Shown in pieces: positions 32,808 through 43,580 of a DNA stretch of 64,000 bases. The first letter of the stretch is position 1. Each line of letters starts with the position of its first letter. The position numbers and the translations under genes were made by a program. The stretch is from NCBI GenBank assembly GCA_033032175.1, contig CM065309.1, positions 20,150,001 to 20,214,000 of the forward strand, written 5' to 3'. A model generated the notes under the pieces. That model saw nothing but the letters and a program-made list of their open reading frames with translations, made no database searches and was not told the origin of the DNA. Source of the DNA: Saturnia japonica. Taxonomy: Eukaryota > Arthropoda > Insecta > Lepidoptera > Saturniidae.

Positions 32808-32919
32808 TGAGTGCCTTAAGCGCTCGCCCCCAAGCCTGGTAAAGCTGTAAAAGCAATTAGCGGCTCTGTTTTTGGATAGGGCTCCTAAGGCTAACAGTAA
32901 GGACAGTACTAAAAAAAAA
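32808..32919 (+). repeat. Jockey-type LINE 3' tail (family A), opposite strand
   Basis: Shares 'taagcgctcgcccccaag', 'gaagctgtaaaag'-like and 'cctaaggctaacagt' with the end of 31576-32705 but in opposite orientation. It ends in its own A run (32911-32919). It is therefore a separate insertion, head to head with its neighbour. Confidence 0.65.
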
Positions 32920-34094
32920 TTAGGTGGAGTTCGAGTTAAAAACCTGAATACTAAAATTAATACGAGACACAAAATTAGTGAAAAGTCAACGTCAAAATAC
33001 AAATCTTCGAATGACATATTTGAGGTTATTATTCCTCAATATTGACATCGCCTAGCTCTAATACATACAATTAAACAATAGTAAAAATATAGATTAATGA
33101 TAAGTTGTAGCTCGCGGTTGAAACAACGCGGAGACCAATCATTAATGTATGAGTAAAAAGTTATTTAAATTGGCAATTTTTTTGTTCAACTCCGGTGCGA
33201 TATTTTTATTTGATTCTAGACGTTAATTCATTAGGTTAAATAAAATAATCAACACGCATTGCAGATGAGATTTAGCGAAAATTTTAGTATTGTCAGCTGT
33301 CATTTTTGTTTTTTTTTTTTATAATTAATCCCTTGGCTCCCTTACATAACATAAATGTACGTGAAATTGGCATACCTATACATATACCACCCCCCGGGGG
33401 CAAAAGTGTTAAACCAAAATTTCACTTATTTATTAAAAACCACCCTCAGCAATATAAACTGCTTCGTTGTTTTAAATGTATCTATATATAAATAGCTTTC
33501 CGGTACGTGCACACCTCCATGCATATTCATACATTACTGTTAGGGGAGTAGATAACTTCTGAAAATTTGTATAAAGTACTTTATAATTTCAAAATAATAT
33601 CCGTGAATTAATACGTATACGCTATCACACATCTAAAAGTAATAGGTATAAAAATTAATTTAATTTAAATTAAAAATATGTCTCAAATACGCGGCATTAT
33701 GGTTACATAACATCGTGTGACGTTATCATTCAATAAAAGAAACCAAGGTTAAAGGTGAAAAAAAAATAAAGTTTGAAATAAACTTTCAAATTATGGAAAC
33801 TTATGAAATTTCTTCGACACCAATATAATTTTAAAGTCACAATTTTCAAGTTTAATAATAAATTTAGATTAACATATCACAAGGGAACCAAATAACAATA
33901 ACTCTTTAAATAAATTCATTGAACAATTATGTCAAGTTTTACGTTTTGAGTTTCCAAGCACGTGAGTCACAGATAAAAACTCTTCATTTTACCCAATAAT
34001 GTATTTAATAATTATGTAAAAAAAAATAGATTTGTTTTGTTTTAAGCGTATTAACTTCAATTTTTAAACATACCGTAAACTCACGTATTGTGGG
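32920..34094. other. AT-rich, nothing recognised
   Basis: A small GC palindrome 'ccccccggggg' (33391-33401) stands out. No gene or shared repeat. Confidence 0.4.
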
Positions 34095-34345
34095 AAAAAT
34101 AAACGCGCGGTAATACTCGTAATTCGCGGTTCACGTTGACACTAATAATGCGAGAATTCATAGCATTAAGAGTCGTGTCTCATTCGTATCGGGAATCGCA
34201 CAGGTAAGCTACCTGATATCGGGAAAATGTCGCGATATATCGTCACGCCGTAGCATCGCGATCGGGGCCAGCGTAGTAAATAAAATCGCTGCATTACAAC
34301 TCGCGCTTGCCGTGTTATCGTGCGGAAATATCGAGCTATCGCAAA
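34095..34345. promoter_or_regulatory. CpG-rich patch with a good splice-donor sequence (tentative)
   Basis: CpG is frequent here against an AT-rich, CpG-poor background ('cgcgcgg', 'tgtcgcgatatatcgtcacg', 'gcatcgcgatcgggg'). A strong plus-strand donor consensus CAG|GTAAGC lies at 34200-34208. Together these fit an untranslated first exon and promoter of a host gene or non-coding RNA. There is no open frame, TATA box at a fixed distance or matching acceptor to prove it. Confidence 0.2.
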
Positions 34346-34451
34346 TCAAAACTTGTTTGTGGTACATGTTAAGGAAGTACGCGTGTATAAATTTGATTTA
34401 TTTTTAAAAAAAGAAACCAGACTTGATGGAGTTAATGAAAATGACTGAGAA

Positions 34452-35365
34452 TTTCAGTAACTCCATTAGTGTGGAGTTTGGTGTTGACAAATACGCGGTT
34501 ATTCACGTGGAACGGGGTAAGGTGTAAACTCTAATAGTTTACAGCTTTCAGAGGCAATAATTTCTCTTAGATCTCTCTCCGAGGTTACGTATAACCTATA
34601 AATATCTTGGTATGTCGGAGTCATTGAGTATCGCTGACGGGGACATAAAACAATCAGTGGTGGAACGTTTCTTTGGTCGATTGAGAATAGTACTTAATTG
34701 CCTTTAGTCTTTAGTAAGATTCGAGCCTTCAATGGTTGGATTATTTACTTGCTCATGTACTTGACCTTAAACATTGACCCTAAGCCTTTACCGATTGCGT
34801 CACTAAAAACTGCCGTTTTTTTTACAGCACTTACATCAGCAATCTCATGAAACAGAGTATTATGACTATTGCAACTGGAGGATGTTGTAAAAATTAATTC
34901 ACTGATTGGTGTAGCAGGCTCAAGCACTGTATGAACTATTTCAGAGGAAAGAGGTTGAATGGAAACTGAGCCCTGAGTCATATTAGATATTAGTGGCTGT
35001 TTGCCATACAAAGACCTAGAGTGATAAGAATCACTCAACACAATAACTGCTGAGTGATTCAATCACATCCATGTTCCCCGCAACCGACTCCATCGACTAA
35101 CTAATCTTTCAATGTACTTGGACTTGGATCACGAGGTTACTGCCATGTGGGATGTGAACTCAACAATAATTGTCCCGATAGTCATATCAGTGAATGGTCT
35201 AACAGCGAAGAGCTTCGATCACCATCTTAGGAAGCTCTAGCTTGGCTGTTGGAACAAGGGCAAGATACAGAAGGCAGTTCTTGTGGAAATGGCGAAAATT
35301 GTGAGGAAGTTCCTCTCTCTGGAGCTCTAGCCATCGGTAGCTTGGGACTTCGCCCCGCTGCTGGC
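34452..35365 (+). pseudogene. LINE reverse-transcriptase fragments flanking a foreign segment
   Basis: 34452-34707 in one frame gives E-F-G-V-D-K-Y-A-V-I-H-V-E-R-G-K, Y-K-Y-L-G-M and F-F-G-R-L-R, with two internal stops. The F-G-x-D-K...ERGK...YKYLG pattern is typical of R4/Dong-like and related non-LTR reverse transcriptases downstream of the catalytic box. 35118-35360, again plus strand, gives D-H-E-V-T-A-M-W and I-V-P-I-V-I-S-V-N-G-L, then C-W-N-K-G-K-I-Q-K-A-V-L and V-R-K-F-L-S-L-E, the extreme C-terminus of such proteins, with two stops. About 400 bp that do not match lie between them, and the part of the gene expected there is missing. The clade is tentative. Confidence 0.65.
34745..35062 (-). 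CDS. Hypothetical open frame inside the LINE remnant
   Basis: 105 open codons on the minus strand lie within the non-LINE segment 34708-35117. The frame begins at a TTG; the first in-frame ATG is roughly 29 codons later. It is rich in Ser and Thr, with no signal peptide, transmembrane stretch or domain I recognise. Downstream, another minus frame has N-N-P-T-I-E-G-S-N-L and I-L-N-D-S-D-I-P-R-Y, suggesting that decayed coding sequence continues to about 34580. This could be part of another transposable element or of a processed host gene. It is more likely a remnant than a working gene. Confidence 0.25.
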   Translation of the reverse strand: MNHSAVIVLSDSYHSRSLYGKQPLISNMTQGSVSIQPLSSEIVHTVLEPATPISELIFTTSSSCNSHNTLFHEIADVSAVKKTAVFSDAIGKGLGSMFKVKYMSK

Positions 35366-35944
35366 GATGAACTATTTTCTTGTATTTTTTATTTTAATAT
35401 TGCATTTTATATGGATATTATTGCAAAAAAAAAAATGTAAATATTTAAATAACCGGAAAAATAATCAAAATAATATCCACCGTTTTCAAAAACATAAAAA
35501 AGAATGAAATAATCCATAAAATAGTAAGATATTCAAATTAGTGTCTCGAAATTTTTCATAGTAAGTATACAAAATAAAAATAAAAATATAAAGTGTAAAA
35601 CAATAGACAATGCTCATTATAAAAACCATTACAGCAAATTTTTTTTAATCATTCGACATTAGCATCGTGAACAATAATTGTTATCACTTGGTAATTATCT
35701 GATAATGCGATAGTAAAAGCCTACAAGCCATATAGCATTAGCGAAATGTCAGTTCCCTTACATTCCGATCTAAATTACCCAGCGCCTGAAGCGAGTTCAT
35801 TAATAAAACTCAATTAAGTCTACGTTAAGAACATCGGTCCGGATTAGCGCGTTTCCTCAACGAATTAATTGGGATTTGGTAATTATAAAGAGCTCCTATC
35901 GATGTAACACACCGTTTTATATCACGTTTCTAAACGTTGCGGTT
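35366..35944. other. Nothing recognised
   Basis: AT-rich; no supported feature. Confidence 0.4.
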
Positions 35945-36270
35945 GTTTTTTTTTTTATAACAGCTCGCCACTTTGACAGTACTGTTCCTAATGGAAAGTA
36001 CAGTACAATCTAAACACAACGGGGATTCCCGAGAGAACTAAATCCATCGGCGGTCGACGCTGTTATGCTGGCTTGCATAAATATCTCTTCACGTTACCCG
36101 ATGTCGTAAGAAGGAGGAAACACACAGGCCGGGAGAAGGTTCCATAGCTTCACGGTACGTCAAAGATAAGTTATAAAGAACTTTTTAGTTCGTGTTGAGA
36201 TGAAGGTTACTGTAAAACAGTCCAGTGCGTGTGGTTCTTATGTTGAAAGAAGATTGAACAGATTCCTACT
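35945..36270 (+). repeat. Dispersed LINE-like repeat B, copy 2
   Basis: After a T run it follows 11244-11585 block by block ('acagctcgccac', 'aaacacaacggggattc', 'aatccatcggcggtcg', 'ggccgggagaaggttcc', 'cacggtacg', 'gtgttgagatgaaggt'). Indels are frequent. No frame is conserved between copies. Confidence 0.6.
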
Positions 36271-37049
36271 AAATTGGAAAAATAGTTTTGTACATGCGAT
36301 TTCTAATGTTATTTTTAATTGTAACGTTATTTCCTATATATTATGAAATACAGTAACCTCCGAGGTAAAATAATTTTTTTAAATGTAATCTTTAAGATAC
36401 AGATTTTATTACAAATATTATTATTATAGTTATACAAAAGTCCATAAAACAATCAATTTTTCACTAAATATTATTGTCATGCAAAACAAACCACACTAAT
36501 TATAAATGCTTTAAAATATAGTACACAAAGAAGTAATTATATTAAATACCTAGTAATTACTGTAGTATTTTCGTAGGACACATTTATAATGTTTTAATCA
36601 TTGAAAACGCTACGGCCCAGCGCTTTTTTACGCATGGTATGTTTTCATAGAAACCGATCTTTACTTTTTGACCTGAATATTTTTATGAGATTATCTGTAT
36701 TCGTAGGGCGCGTGGTTGCCTTCCGTTGCAGAAATATGTAAGACGTAACCATCGGCTGTAATAAATTTTTATATTCGATATAAACCTTACAAATGTAAAA
36801 TATACTCAAGGTAGCAATAAACTGTTACTGATAAAGAATTGTTCTTATTTTTATCTCGAACATTCCTTACCGCTTTGTTCAGGGTTTTTATATATTATGT
36901 CTTGTCAGAGATTATTAAAGGTTAATCCATATAGTCATAGTAAGCATCAAAAATATCCGATAATGAACATATATATAATTTATGTACATAGCATATTATA
37001 TAAAAGCTGCTATTATCAATCTGTTTGAATGTTTGAAAGAAGTAACCCA
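36271..37049. other. AT-rich, nothing recognised
   Basis: No supported feature. Confidence 0.4.
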
Positions 37050-37165
37050 ACTTCAATCATTTTGAGGACTTTCGTGGTGTATCTTTGAATTCAAAGCTCC
37101 AATGCCAATAAAATTAAAATGGAACCAGCCTTGAGGTATCAAACCATATAAAATAAAAATAAAAG
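37050..37165 (+). repeat. Dispersed repeat P, fragment
   Basis: Shared 'cttcaatcattttgaggac', 'gtatctttgaa', 'aaaatggaacca' and 'ttgaggtatc' with 39800-40020 and 49760-50006. Confidence 0.5.
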
Positions 37166-37873
37166 TGCGTGCGTACAAAGTACACAGTTCAGAAGTGAAA
37201 CTTCATTGGCAAACTAATTTTTAATACTCGATTATATTTATACTAATATAAAGCTTTATCTTTAGGGAGGGGAAAAAGAAAGATATGTTAGGAATTTAAT
37301 TAATTTAATTGTCATTAAAATATTAATAAATATATTCAATTATTATATGACTCGTGGCAAATTAAAATGCCACATGTTATTTGTAAATACTAAAACGTCC
37401 TAACCTTCAAACGAATTAACACAAAAAAAAATATTTTACCAAAATATAACTTACTCTGAAAAACTGCTTAGTACAGGACGATTTACAAATTTATCACAAA
37501 ATATTTATTTATAAATTTAACTCACTGTTTACACATTGTCTCTATAGCTACGTGATTCATGCTACGTTCGCCTTTTCTCACTCTCTCTCAATCGGTCACA
37601 ATCGCTCTCGTGACGTCGCAATCAAACGTTTCACATTTTCATGAAGCGTTGCATCCCTAAAAATTATACCCTCATGCGCGCAAAGAAGTTTCACTTCAAA
37701 AAAATCTTCTAAATTGGTATATAAACAAAGAAGTAAATAAACGAAAAAAAAAAAAAAAATGTAAAATGTAAATGAACGTAAATAAAAAAAAAATCGAATT
37801 GAGTAAACTCACACTCGCAAACTTTTTAGCAACGAGAAATTGATAATGAAATTGACTTTTTACATACACACAT
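37166..37873. other. AT-rich, nothing recognised
   Basis: Includes A-rich runs at 37740-37760. 37235-37255 weakly resembles a Helitron start. Confidence 0.35.
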
Positions 37874-38126
37874 ACCGTCACGCCTGTATCCCCGAAGGGT
37901 TTGGCAGAGGTGTACTAATGTACACCCACAGTTCGTCGGGTATGGCTTTTAGGTCTCATGTCCCACGGGACATGTCACATACAGCATTTTGGGACACAAA
38001 GCCAAACTTCGGGCTGCTACTATAAATTTCATAGAAAAAACCCAATAACACTTTGCTCAATAAGGGAATCGAGTCCTGGATCTCGATCATAGCGGTCGCT
38101 CTTACGACCACTAGGCTAATGAGGCT
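37874..38126 (-). mobile_element. SINE-2, near full length (tRNA-derived)
   Basis: On the minus strand: A-box region 'tagcctagtggtcgtaag', B box 'ggactcgattccc', then 'gtgttattgggttttttcta', 'agcccgaagtttggc' and the end 'cccttcggggatacaggcg'. The same order is at 39221-39432 and 63498-63702. This copy has an extra 'catgtcccgtgggacatg' palindrome in the body. Non-coding. Confidence 0.7.
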
Positions 38127-38394
38127 AATATTTTTTGGTTAATTTATTATTTAAGTGGGATATCAGTTATATATATAGTTATAGTTATTTAAATCCAGTT
38201 CATTTTAGTGTTTTCACCAGACCGAGAAAAACGAGGGTAATGTTTTTAGATCGTATGTATGTATGTCTATTTGTTTGGCACGCTCTGTAGCCTAAACGGC
38301 TTGAGGGGTTTTATCATGTTAGGTGTCGTTGGATTCGTTATAATTGTGGGAGTGACATGGACTATATCACTATATTAATACGTGAAGCAAACAC
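38127..38394. other. Repeat-like but unassigned
   Basis: 'gtatgtatgtatgtctat' and 'agcctaaacggcttgagg' (38255-38310) resemble Helitron or RTE bodies with the usual 'cctaaacggctgaaccg' phrase, but no ends are visible. Confidence 0.3.
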
Positions 38395-38690
38395 TTTGTA
38401 CCCCTTTTTAAGCGTATTGCGTGCACGGAAGACTGTGAGATTTGGCATGGTTAAAGTTTATACGGAGAAGGAGTGCAGAAAGCTAAAATGTATCTATAAT
38501 ATCTGTTATTAATATATTAAATTAAGTAAATTAATACTGCGAACCCTAACACGACCGTTGCCATTGAACTTAGACCTCCCAAAATATTGACATTGTCACT
38601 CAACGAAAAGTGTCAGCGAGTGATACAATATTCATTTGTTTAGGTTCATACTGAAAATGTCAAACAGAAAATAGTCTATGATTAAAAGTC
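38395..38690 (+). repeat. Dispersed repeat N, copy 2
   Basis: Inverted relative to 24983-25262 with the same block order. The two copies differ at many positions, so both are old. Confidence 0.65.
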
Positions 38691-39220
38691 GCTGGTCGAA
38701 TTTCGATCATTGAGCGAACGCTAGTAAAATTTAAAACAAATGTTTTTGTTGTAGTCGGGGTTTTTTGTTTCCTTTTTAATAATTTAGCTTATATGCATAT
38801 AAATTTGTTTGTATATATTTTTATTTTTATCAATGAAATTATTAAAAATGTTTACCGTTCCCAATCTGCTCGTCGAATCATTTCCGTTATTAAGCAAATA
38901 GGATGTGTATTAAATCAATTGATTGCCCTGCGGTAGGATGGTACTTCAGTATATTGAATCAACGAATATTGACTTATAAATATTAATACGAGAATCGAGG
39001 TCACGGAGATGAAATCAAACGGTAATTCTGTTATCTAAAGTAATTTTACCTTTATCGGTATAATTTCGTATTACATTTCGCTATGTGATATGGTTTCTTA
39101 TAGGCGTGAGGTAGATGTACTTTTCAAAGCGACTAATCATGGCTCATTATTAGGATTAGCGTGTGATATATTTTTTACTATAAAATATCTATAGTCAATT
39201 AAAATTATAATACTTAACTG
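38691..39220. other. Nothing recognised
   Basis: AT-rich; no supported feature. Confidence 0.4.
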
Positions 39221-39432
39221 TCTCATTAGCATAGTGATCGTAAGCGCGACTGCTATACTCGAGGTCCTGGGTTCGATTTCCAGGTTGAACAAAGAGTTAT
39301 TAGATTTTTCTATGATATTCTCAGTAGCTGCTTGGAGTTTAATAAGCTCGCCCTCTACGTGGGACCTAAAAACATATCCGGCGAACTGTGGGTGTACACC
39401 TCTACCTAACCCTTCGGGGATACAGGCGGAAA
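39221..39432 (+). mobile_element. SINE-2, best-preserved head
   Basis: 'ctcattagcatagtgatcgt' serves as A box, and 'gggttcgatttcc' (39269-39281) is a near-perfect B box at tRNA-like spacing. The body and end, 'cggcgaactgtgggtgtaca' and 'cctaacccttcggggataca', follow. The head resembles a tRNA, but the acceptor stem does not close, so it is a SINE rather than a tRNA gene. Confidence 0.75.
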
Positions 39433-39799
39433 ACCTAAGTGGTGGGTTTCTTCCCGAGGGAAGGCACGTGTTTGACCAATATGTTAGCTCATAGTGTATT
39501 AGTAATTTCAATCACCGAGAAATTTACAGTCGTGAATCCCTTCCACATACTTCCACTAAATAATTTTAATGTTGCTCTGTACAGAATGCATGAGTAAAGA
39601 AGAAACAGCTAGACATATGCACTCTTGGAATGGAACTGGCTCAATACAGGGATTGCAAATCAAAGACAAGGGTCTTCAAGAAGTTTAATAAAACCTTAAA
39701 TTAAAATTAACTATCATAAAGTTCATAATGTAAAATAGACGCATATAAACGACGAGTTGTAAAAAGCTAGTACATGTAAACCTGATACCTGGAGGATTA
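39433..39799. other. Nothing recognised
   Basis: No supported feature. Confidence 0.4.
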
Positions 39800-40020
39800 T
39801 ATTATTATCTTTCGACAATCCCAAAATCCCGGGATTACAACAAGATGCAACTTCAATGATTTTGAAGAGTTCCCTTGTATGTCTTCACATTTGGAAGGTC
39901 TAATACCAAGGACCACCCTTGAGGTATCCCGTATCCAACAAAAAAGAATTATCCAAATCGGTTCATAAACAAAGAAATTATGGCTGTTGAACATCCATTA
40001 AAAAAATACATTCGAATTAA
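39800..40020 (+). repeat. Dispersed repeat P, copy 2
   Basis: Has 'cttcaatgattttgaagag', 'tatgtcttcacatttgg', 'ccaacaaaaaagaattatcc', 'aaatcggttcataaa' and 'catccattaaaaaaatacat', collinear with 49760-50006. No coding sequence. Confidence 0.6.
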
Positions 40021-40664
40021 GTAACTTTTGTTAGAAATGTGTACAAATTTACACAAATTATTAATAATTAATAACTTGAACATAATGCAGAAAAATCCTA
40101 TAATAAGGAATTCTGTGAACTGAATTCAATTTCATCATGCAATCGAATCATAACAAAAGCTCCCGATCCTTTGAGGATCCCTTCGAAAGGAAAACTATTA
40201 AAAAGGAATCCGCTTAAGGGCCTCACATAGTAATCAATTTTCTAGTACCTATGAGTGCTTGGGTTCTAAATGCGACAGATGTTATGGTTATGGTTGAATT
40301 TTGACAAACTATTTAATAGATCGATTAAGGGAATTTGATCTTTCCTGATTAAATATTAAAGCTCAATAGAAATGTATATTGGATGATTGTTTTATTGAAG
40401 TTATTACACTTTATACCACATGGTTTCAATTTATGTTAAATCATTAAAATTTAATTTGAAAGACAGGAAAAAGTATTTCGCGAATTAAACCATCTCATTA
40501 GTACTACATAGCCAACTGATAAAAACCAAAATATCAAAGTAAATAAGTAGTACATTTGTTAAAATGGTTTTCATACAGAAAGTTTTATGGCATCCGTATG
40601 TCGAATATTCCGTAAAAAATGGTTTCAATTTCAATAAAATTGATGAAATATTTTTGATTTTTCT
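40021..40664. other. AT-rich, nothing recognised
   Basis: No supported feature. Confidence 0.4.
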
Positions 40665-40738
40665 CAGTCTATAAAACCCTTTGGGAGAAGCATTTTGAAA
40701 TTAGAAATCTTTTATACGAATTATGAGATATTAAACCT
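40665..40738 (+). repeat. Direct repeat R, copy 1
   Basis: The ~74-bp segment with 'ctataaaaccctttgggaga' and 'gaaattagaaatcttttata' followed by 'cgaat' recurs at 41447-41523 with few changes. Confidence 0.7.
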
Positions 40739-41446
40739 AAACGCTTGAGAAATGCTCTTGAAGTACCAATATAAGTGGGAAAAATATAGAAATCTAGATT
40801 TCTAGGAGATTCAGATTACTAATACTTCGTAGGGTAGCGTGGTGATTACACCCGTGTCTTCCCTTATTTCCCAATATTGGGAAACTTAGAAACTTAATTA
40901 AAATAATAGGATCGTAGAGTATTGCAAAGCATATCGGTAATGCGAAATCATAAAATTTTACCCATCGAAAAAGTCAAATACGTATATAATACAGTCGAGT
41001 GTATACAATATATTAATGTATATATGCGTACACAGGCCGCTATACTACACATCGCGAGGCTGACGCAAGAGCAATACATCACGAGCATGCTCAGGTCATC
41101 GGTGACGCATAGCTCACGCGAACCCATAAGTTTTTGCTCTACAAAAAATTACTCAAAACGACTAAAAAATTTTTCACTTCAAAAATATAAAAATCACTAA
41201 ATCAAAACTATTTTGTAAAGAATGTTTTCATATTGAATACTGCAATAAATACAAGTCTTGTTCCAAACAAATAAATTGCGAACAACTACGCAGCAATACG
41301 TATACCCGAAAGAATTCACTCTATTCAGGAAAATAGCTAGTTTTGACTTTTGCTGGTGATCGTACACATTAAGCGTAATCGTATTTCCTTTTTTGAGTAA
41401 AGTTTTAGAAATTAGATTCTCTTTGCTGTTGATTACAGTTATGCGG
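40739..41446. other. Spacer between repeats R
   Basis: A 92-codon plus frame (40922-41200) has no recognisable domain. Nothing else was seen. Confidence 0.35.
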
Positions 41447-41523
41447 TTTTTGAAGTCTATAAAATTCTTTGGGAGACGACATTCGAAATTAGAAATCTTT
41501 TATACGAATTTTTAGATATAGGT
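41447..41523 (+). repeat. Direct repeat R, copy 2
   Basis: Same orientation as 40665-40738 and ~780 bp away. The element class is unknown. Confidence 0.7.
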
Positions 41524-42061
41524 AAAAAATGTAAACAATTAGCCAATCAAGCAATAATCTCTCAGGGATAATATAACTTCCAAATATTTAAATAAAATTT
41601 ATAATCAGACTAGTAGTAGTTCTGGAGATCACCTTTTGACACACAGAATTTTACCTCTATAGAATTTATGTAAATATATATATTACATATTACGTCTTTA
41701 TATTCGTTCATGTTCTTTTTACGCGAGAACCACTTATCCGATATACTTATGACTTTTTTTATTTTATAGCAACGATATCTGCTCGGATTATAGGATTTTT
41801 TAGGTAGCTTTTCAACATCTCAGGTAATTAGCGACCACGATTAACAATACACATTATAATAATACTGTAGATTTTGATAAACATTTATCATTTAAAAAAA
41901 AAAATGATTTGAGTACATCCATCTTTAATTAAATATTCTTTTCAATTATCAAGAATTTTACACAACCGTTTCTCATTGTCAAATGCTGATATATATTGAA
42001 TTATATTATATTATATTGATTGATATATATTTTGTTCAATAAAGTAACATACGAAATAAAC
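41524..42061. other. AT-rich, nothing recognised
   Basis: Contains 'attatattatattatattg' type low complexity near 42000. Confidence 0.4.
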
Positions 42062-42356
42062 AGTGTCAATAATGGTGAATCAATTTGGAAACAGAAGCTT
42101 TTGGGGCGCTTACGCTGAATAAACCATAAGAGATATATCAAATTAATGTACTACATAATTGTAGACCTTAAAAAATCTGCGACGACATAATTTTGCTTGT
42201 CTTTTAAGGATCACCCACAATAAGCATTTTTCTCTAAATATAACCGGCGGACGACAGCCGTTGGAGAGAAACCGAGGCGAGGGCAGCAAGATTCGCGTGT
42301 GCATTCGATCGACGGCATTCTATAAACCAAACAAACGGAGCCGTGGGCACAGTTAA
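42062..42356 (+). mobile_element. Helitron family F, 3' half (copy 4)
   Basis: Collinear with the 3' half of 65-590: 'atggtgaatcaattt', 'gggcgctta', 'taaaccataagagatat', 'cacccacaataagcattttt', 'gcaagattcgcgtg' and 'gccgtgggcacag'. The terminal CTAG is mutated to 'agtta'. The extra 'ccggcggacgacagccg' patch is specific to this copy. Confidence 0.6.
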
Positions 42357-43279
42357 TATTTTATAAGGTCCCAGTATATTTCTCGCTAATGCGACAATAT
42401 CCTTATTTTGATAATTAAAGACTTAGCAAAGGAAGGAGAATGTTGTTATCGAAAATTTTCCTTATCGCTATGAAAAGTTTACTCAGGTTGCCACTGTGTG
42501 AGCGTGCATGAGGGTGCATTGGGGGAAAATGCAATTAATTTCATCACAAAAGCCTCCCCGGGATCCCGTGTATCAGGGATTAAGCAATAAGCGTGTAAGT
42601 GTTTTTTCTAATGCTATCTTGTTTTCTAGAACGTTCGTAGATTAAATTCTTCCTTCACTTATATAAATATGATATTTGTTTTATATTTATTTCGCATAGT
42701 GTTTATAAAAATCGTAGTTTCTTATAACTTTAATAAATTTTTTATGAGTGAAAATTTATTTATGTGGACCGCTTTGGTGAGTGCATAAAACACAATTACA
42801 AACAAAAACAAAAAAAAAACAGTTTCATGCACTAGGCCTTTTAAGGTAATCACAACATGCACTAGTTAGTAGACGTGAATAATTGAAAAAATACAAAAAT
42901 TTAACATATTTCAGGTAACACAGATTTATTACAGTTTATGTCAATTAACTAGGTAAGTATTGGAAAATATGAAATGTAAAATCATCAAAGACAAATACAT
43001 ATAAAAATAATAAAGAAATAATAATAATAATAATAATAAATGAATCAAGCAAGAACACTAGTCCCATATCACTTGCCATTGTTAACCCAACATGCACTTC
43101 TTGTAATAAATATTTGAAACCAACATAAAAAAGGTAAAAAAAAAATCAGTGATCATTTTTTCTTTTAGATCCGCATTGGCTTTTTCGTCTGTCAGGCGGT
43201 TTTTTCAGTGTCTCTTGAAGCACTTCCTTTGTGACTTTATAAGCCAATTTGAGAGTAGTATTGTGGACCGCAACTTACT
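42357..43279. other. Unassigned; (AAT)n run at 43018-43040
   Basis: AT-rich with a short AAT microsatellite. No gene. Confidence 0.4.
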
Positions 43280-43580
43280 ACGACTTACTTACTTTACTTA
43301 CTTACTGTCGACTTATACGAGCGGTATTAGATGCGGCGTCTTTTGTTCTCCAGACTACAAACCCGGTCTCATCGTGCATTTTTCAGTCATCATACACACA
43401 CTTGCACCATTAGTTCTTAGCCTTAGCGAGCTTCTTCCATCCTGTGTGTTTTATGTTAAAAGCAGCAATGTCACGCTTAATAAAGTCTTTGAACCGTAGC
43501 AACGGCAAACCTACGCTCCTTCTCGCATTTTCTACGGCATCTGGCATAACCAATGACATTTTATAAGTAGATACATTTTT
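43280..43580 (-). pseudogene. LINE C-terminal fragment
   Basis: Minus-strand translation in one frame from ~43570: K-M-S-L-V-M-P-D-A, G-L-P-L-L-R-F-K-D-F-I-K-R-D, then A-A-F-N-I-K-H-T-G-W-K-K-L-A and stop. 'R-F/Y-K-D-x-x-K-R-D...W...L-A' is a recurrent C-terminal motif of insect non-LTR retrotransposon proteins. About 65 codons survive. An antisense 116-codon plus frame over it is a shadow. A degraded 'ttactta' tandem (43285-43310) adjoins. Confidence 0.5.

Noticed and set aside
33391..33401. The 'ccccccggggg' palindrome as a regulatory site
   Set aside because: An 11-bp simple palindrome alone is not evidence of function.
39234..39494. 86- and 124-codon frames over SINE-2
   Set aside because: They span a tRNA-derived SINE, are antisense to each other and are not conserved in other SINE copies.
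43149..43499. A 116-codon plus-strand hydrophobic frame
   Set aside because: The minus strand over the same DNA has LINE C-terminal motifs, and the plus frame has no homology I can recognise.
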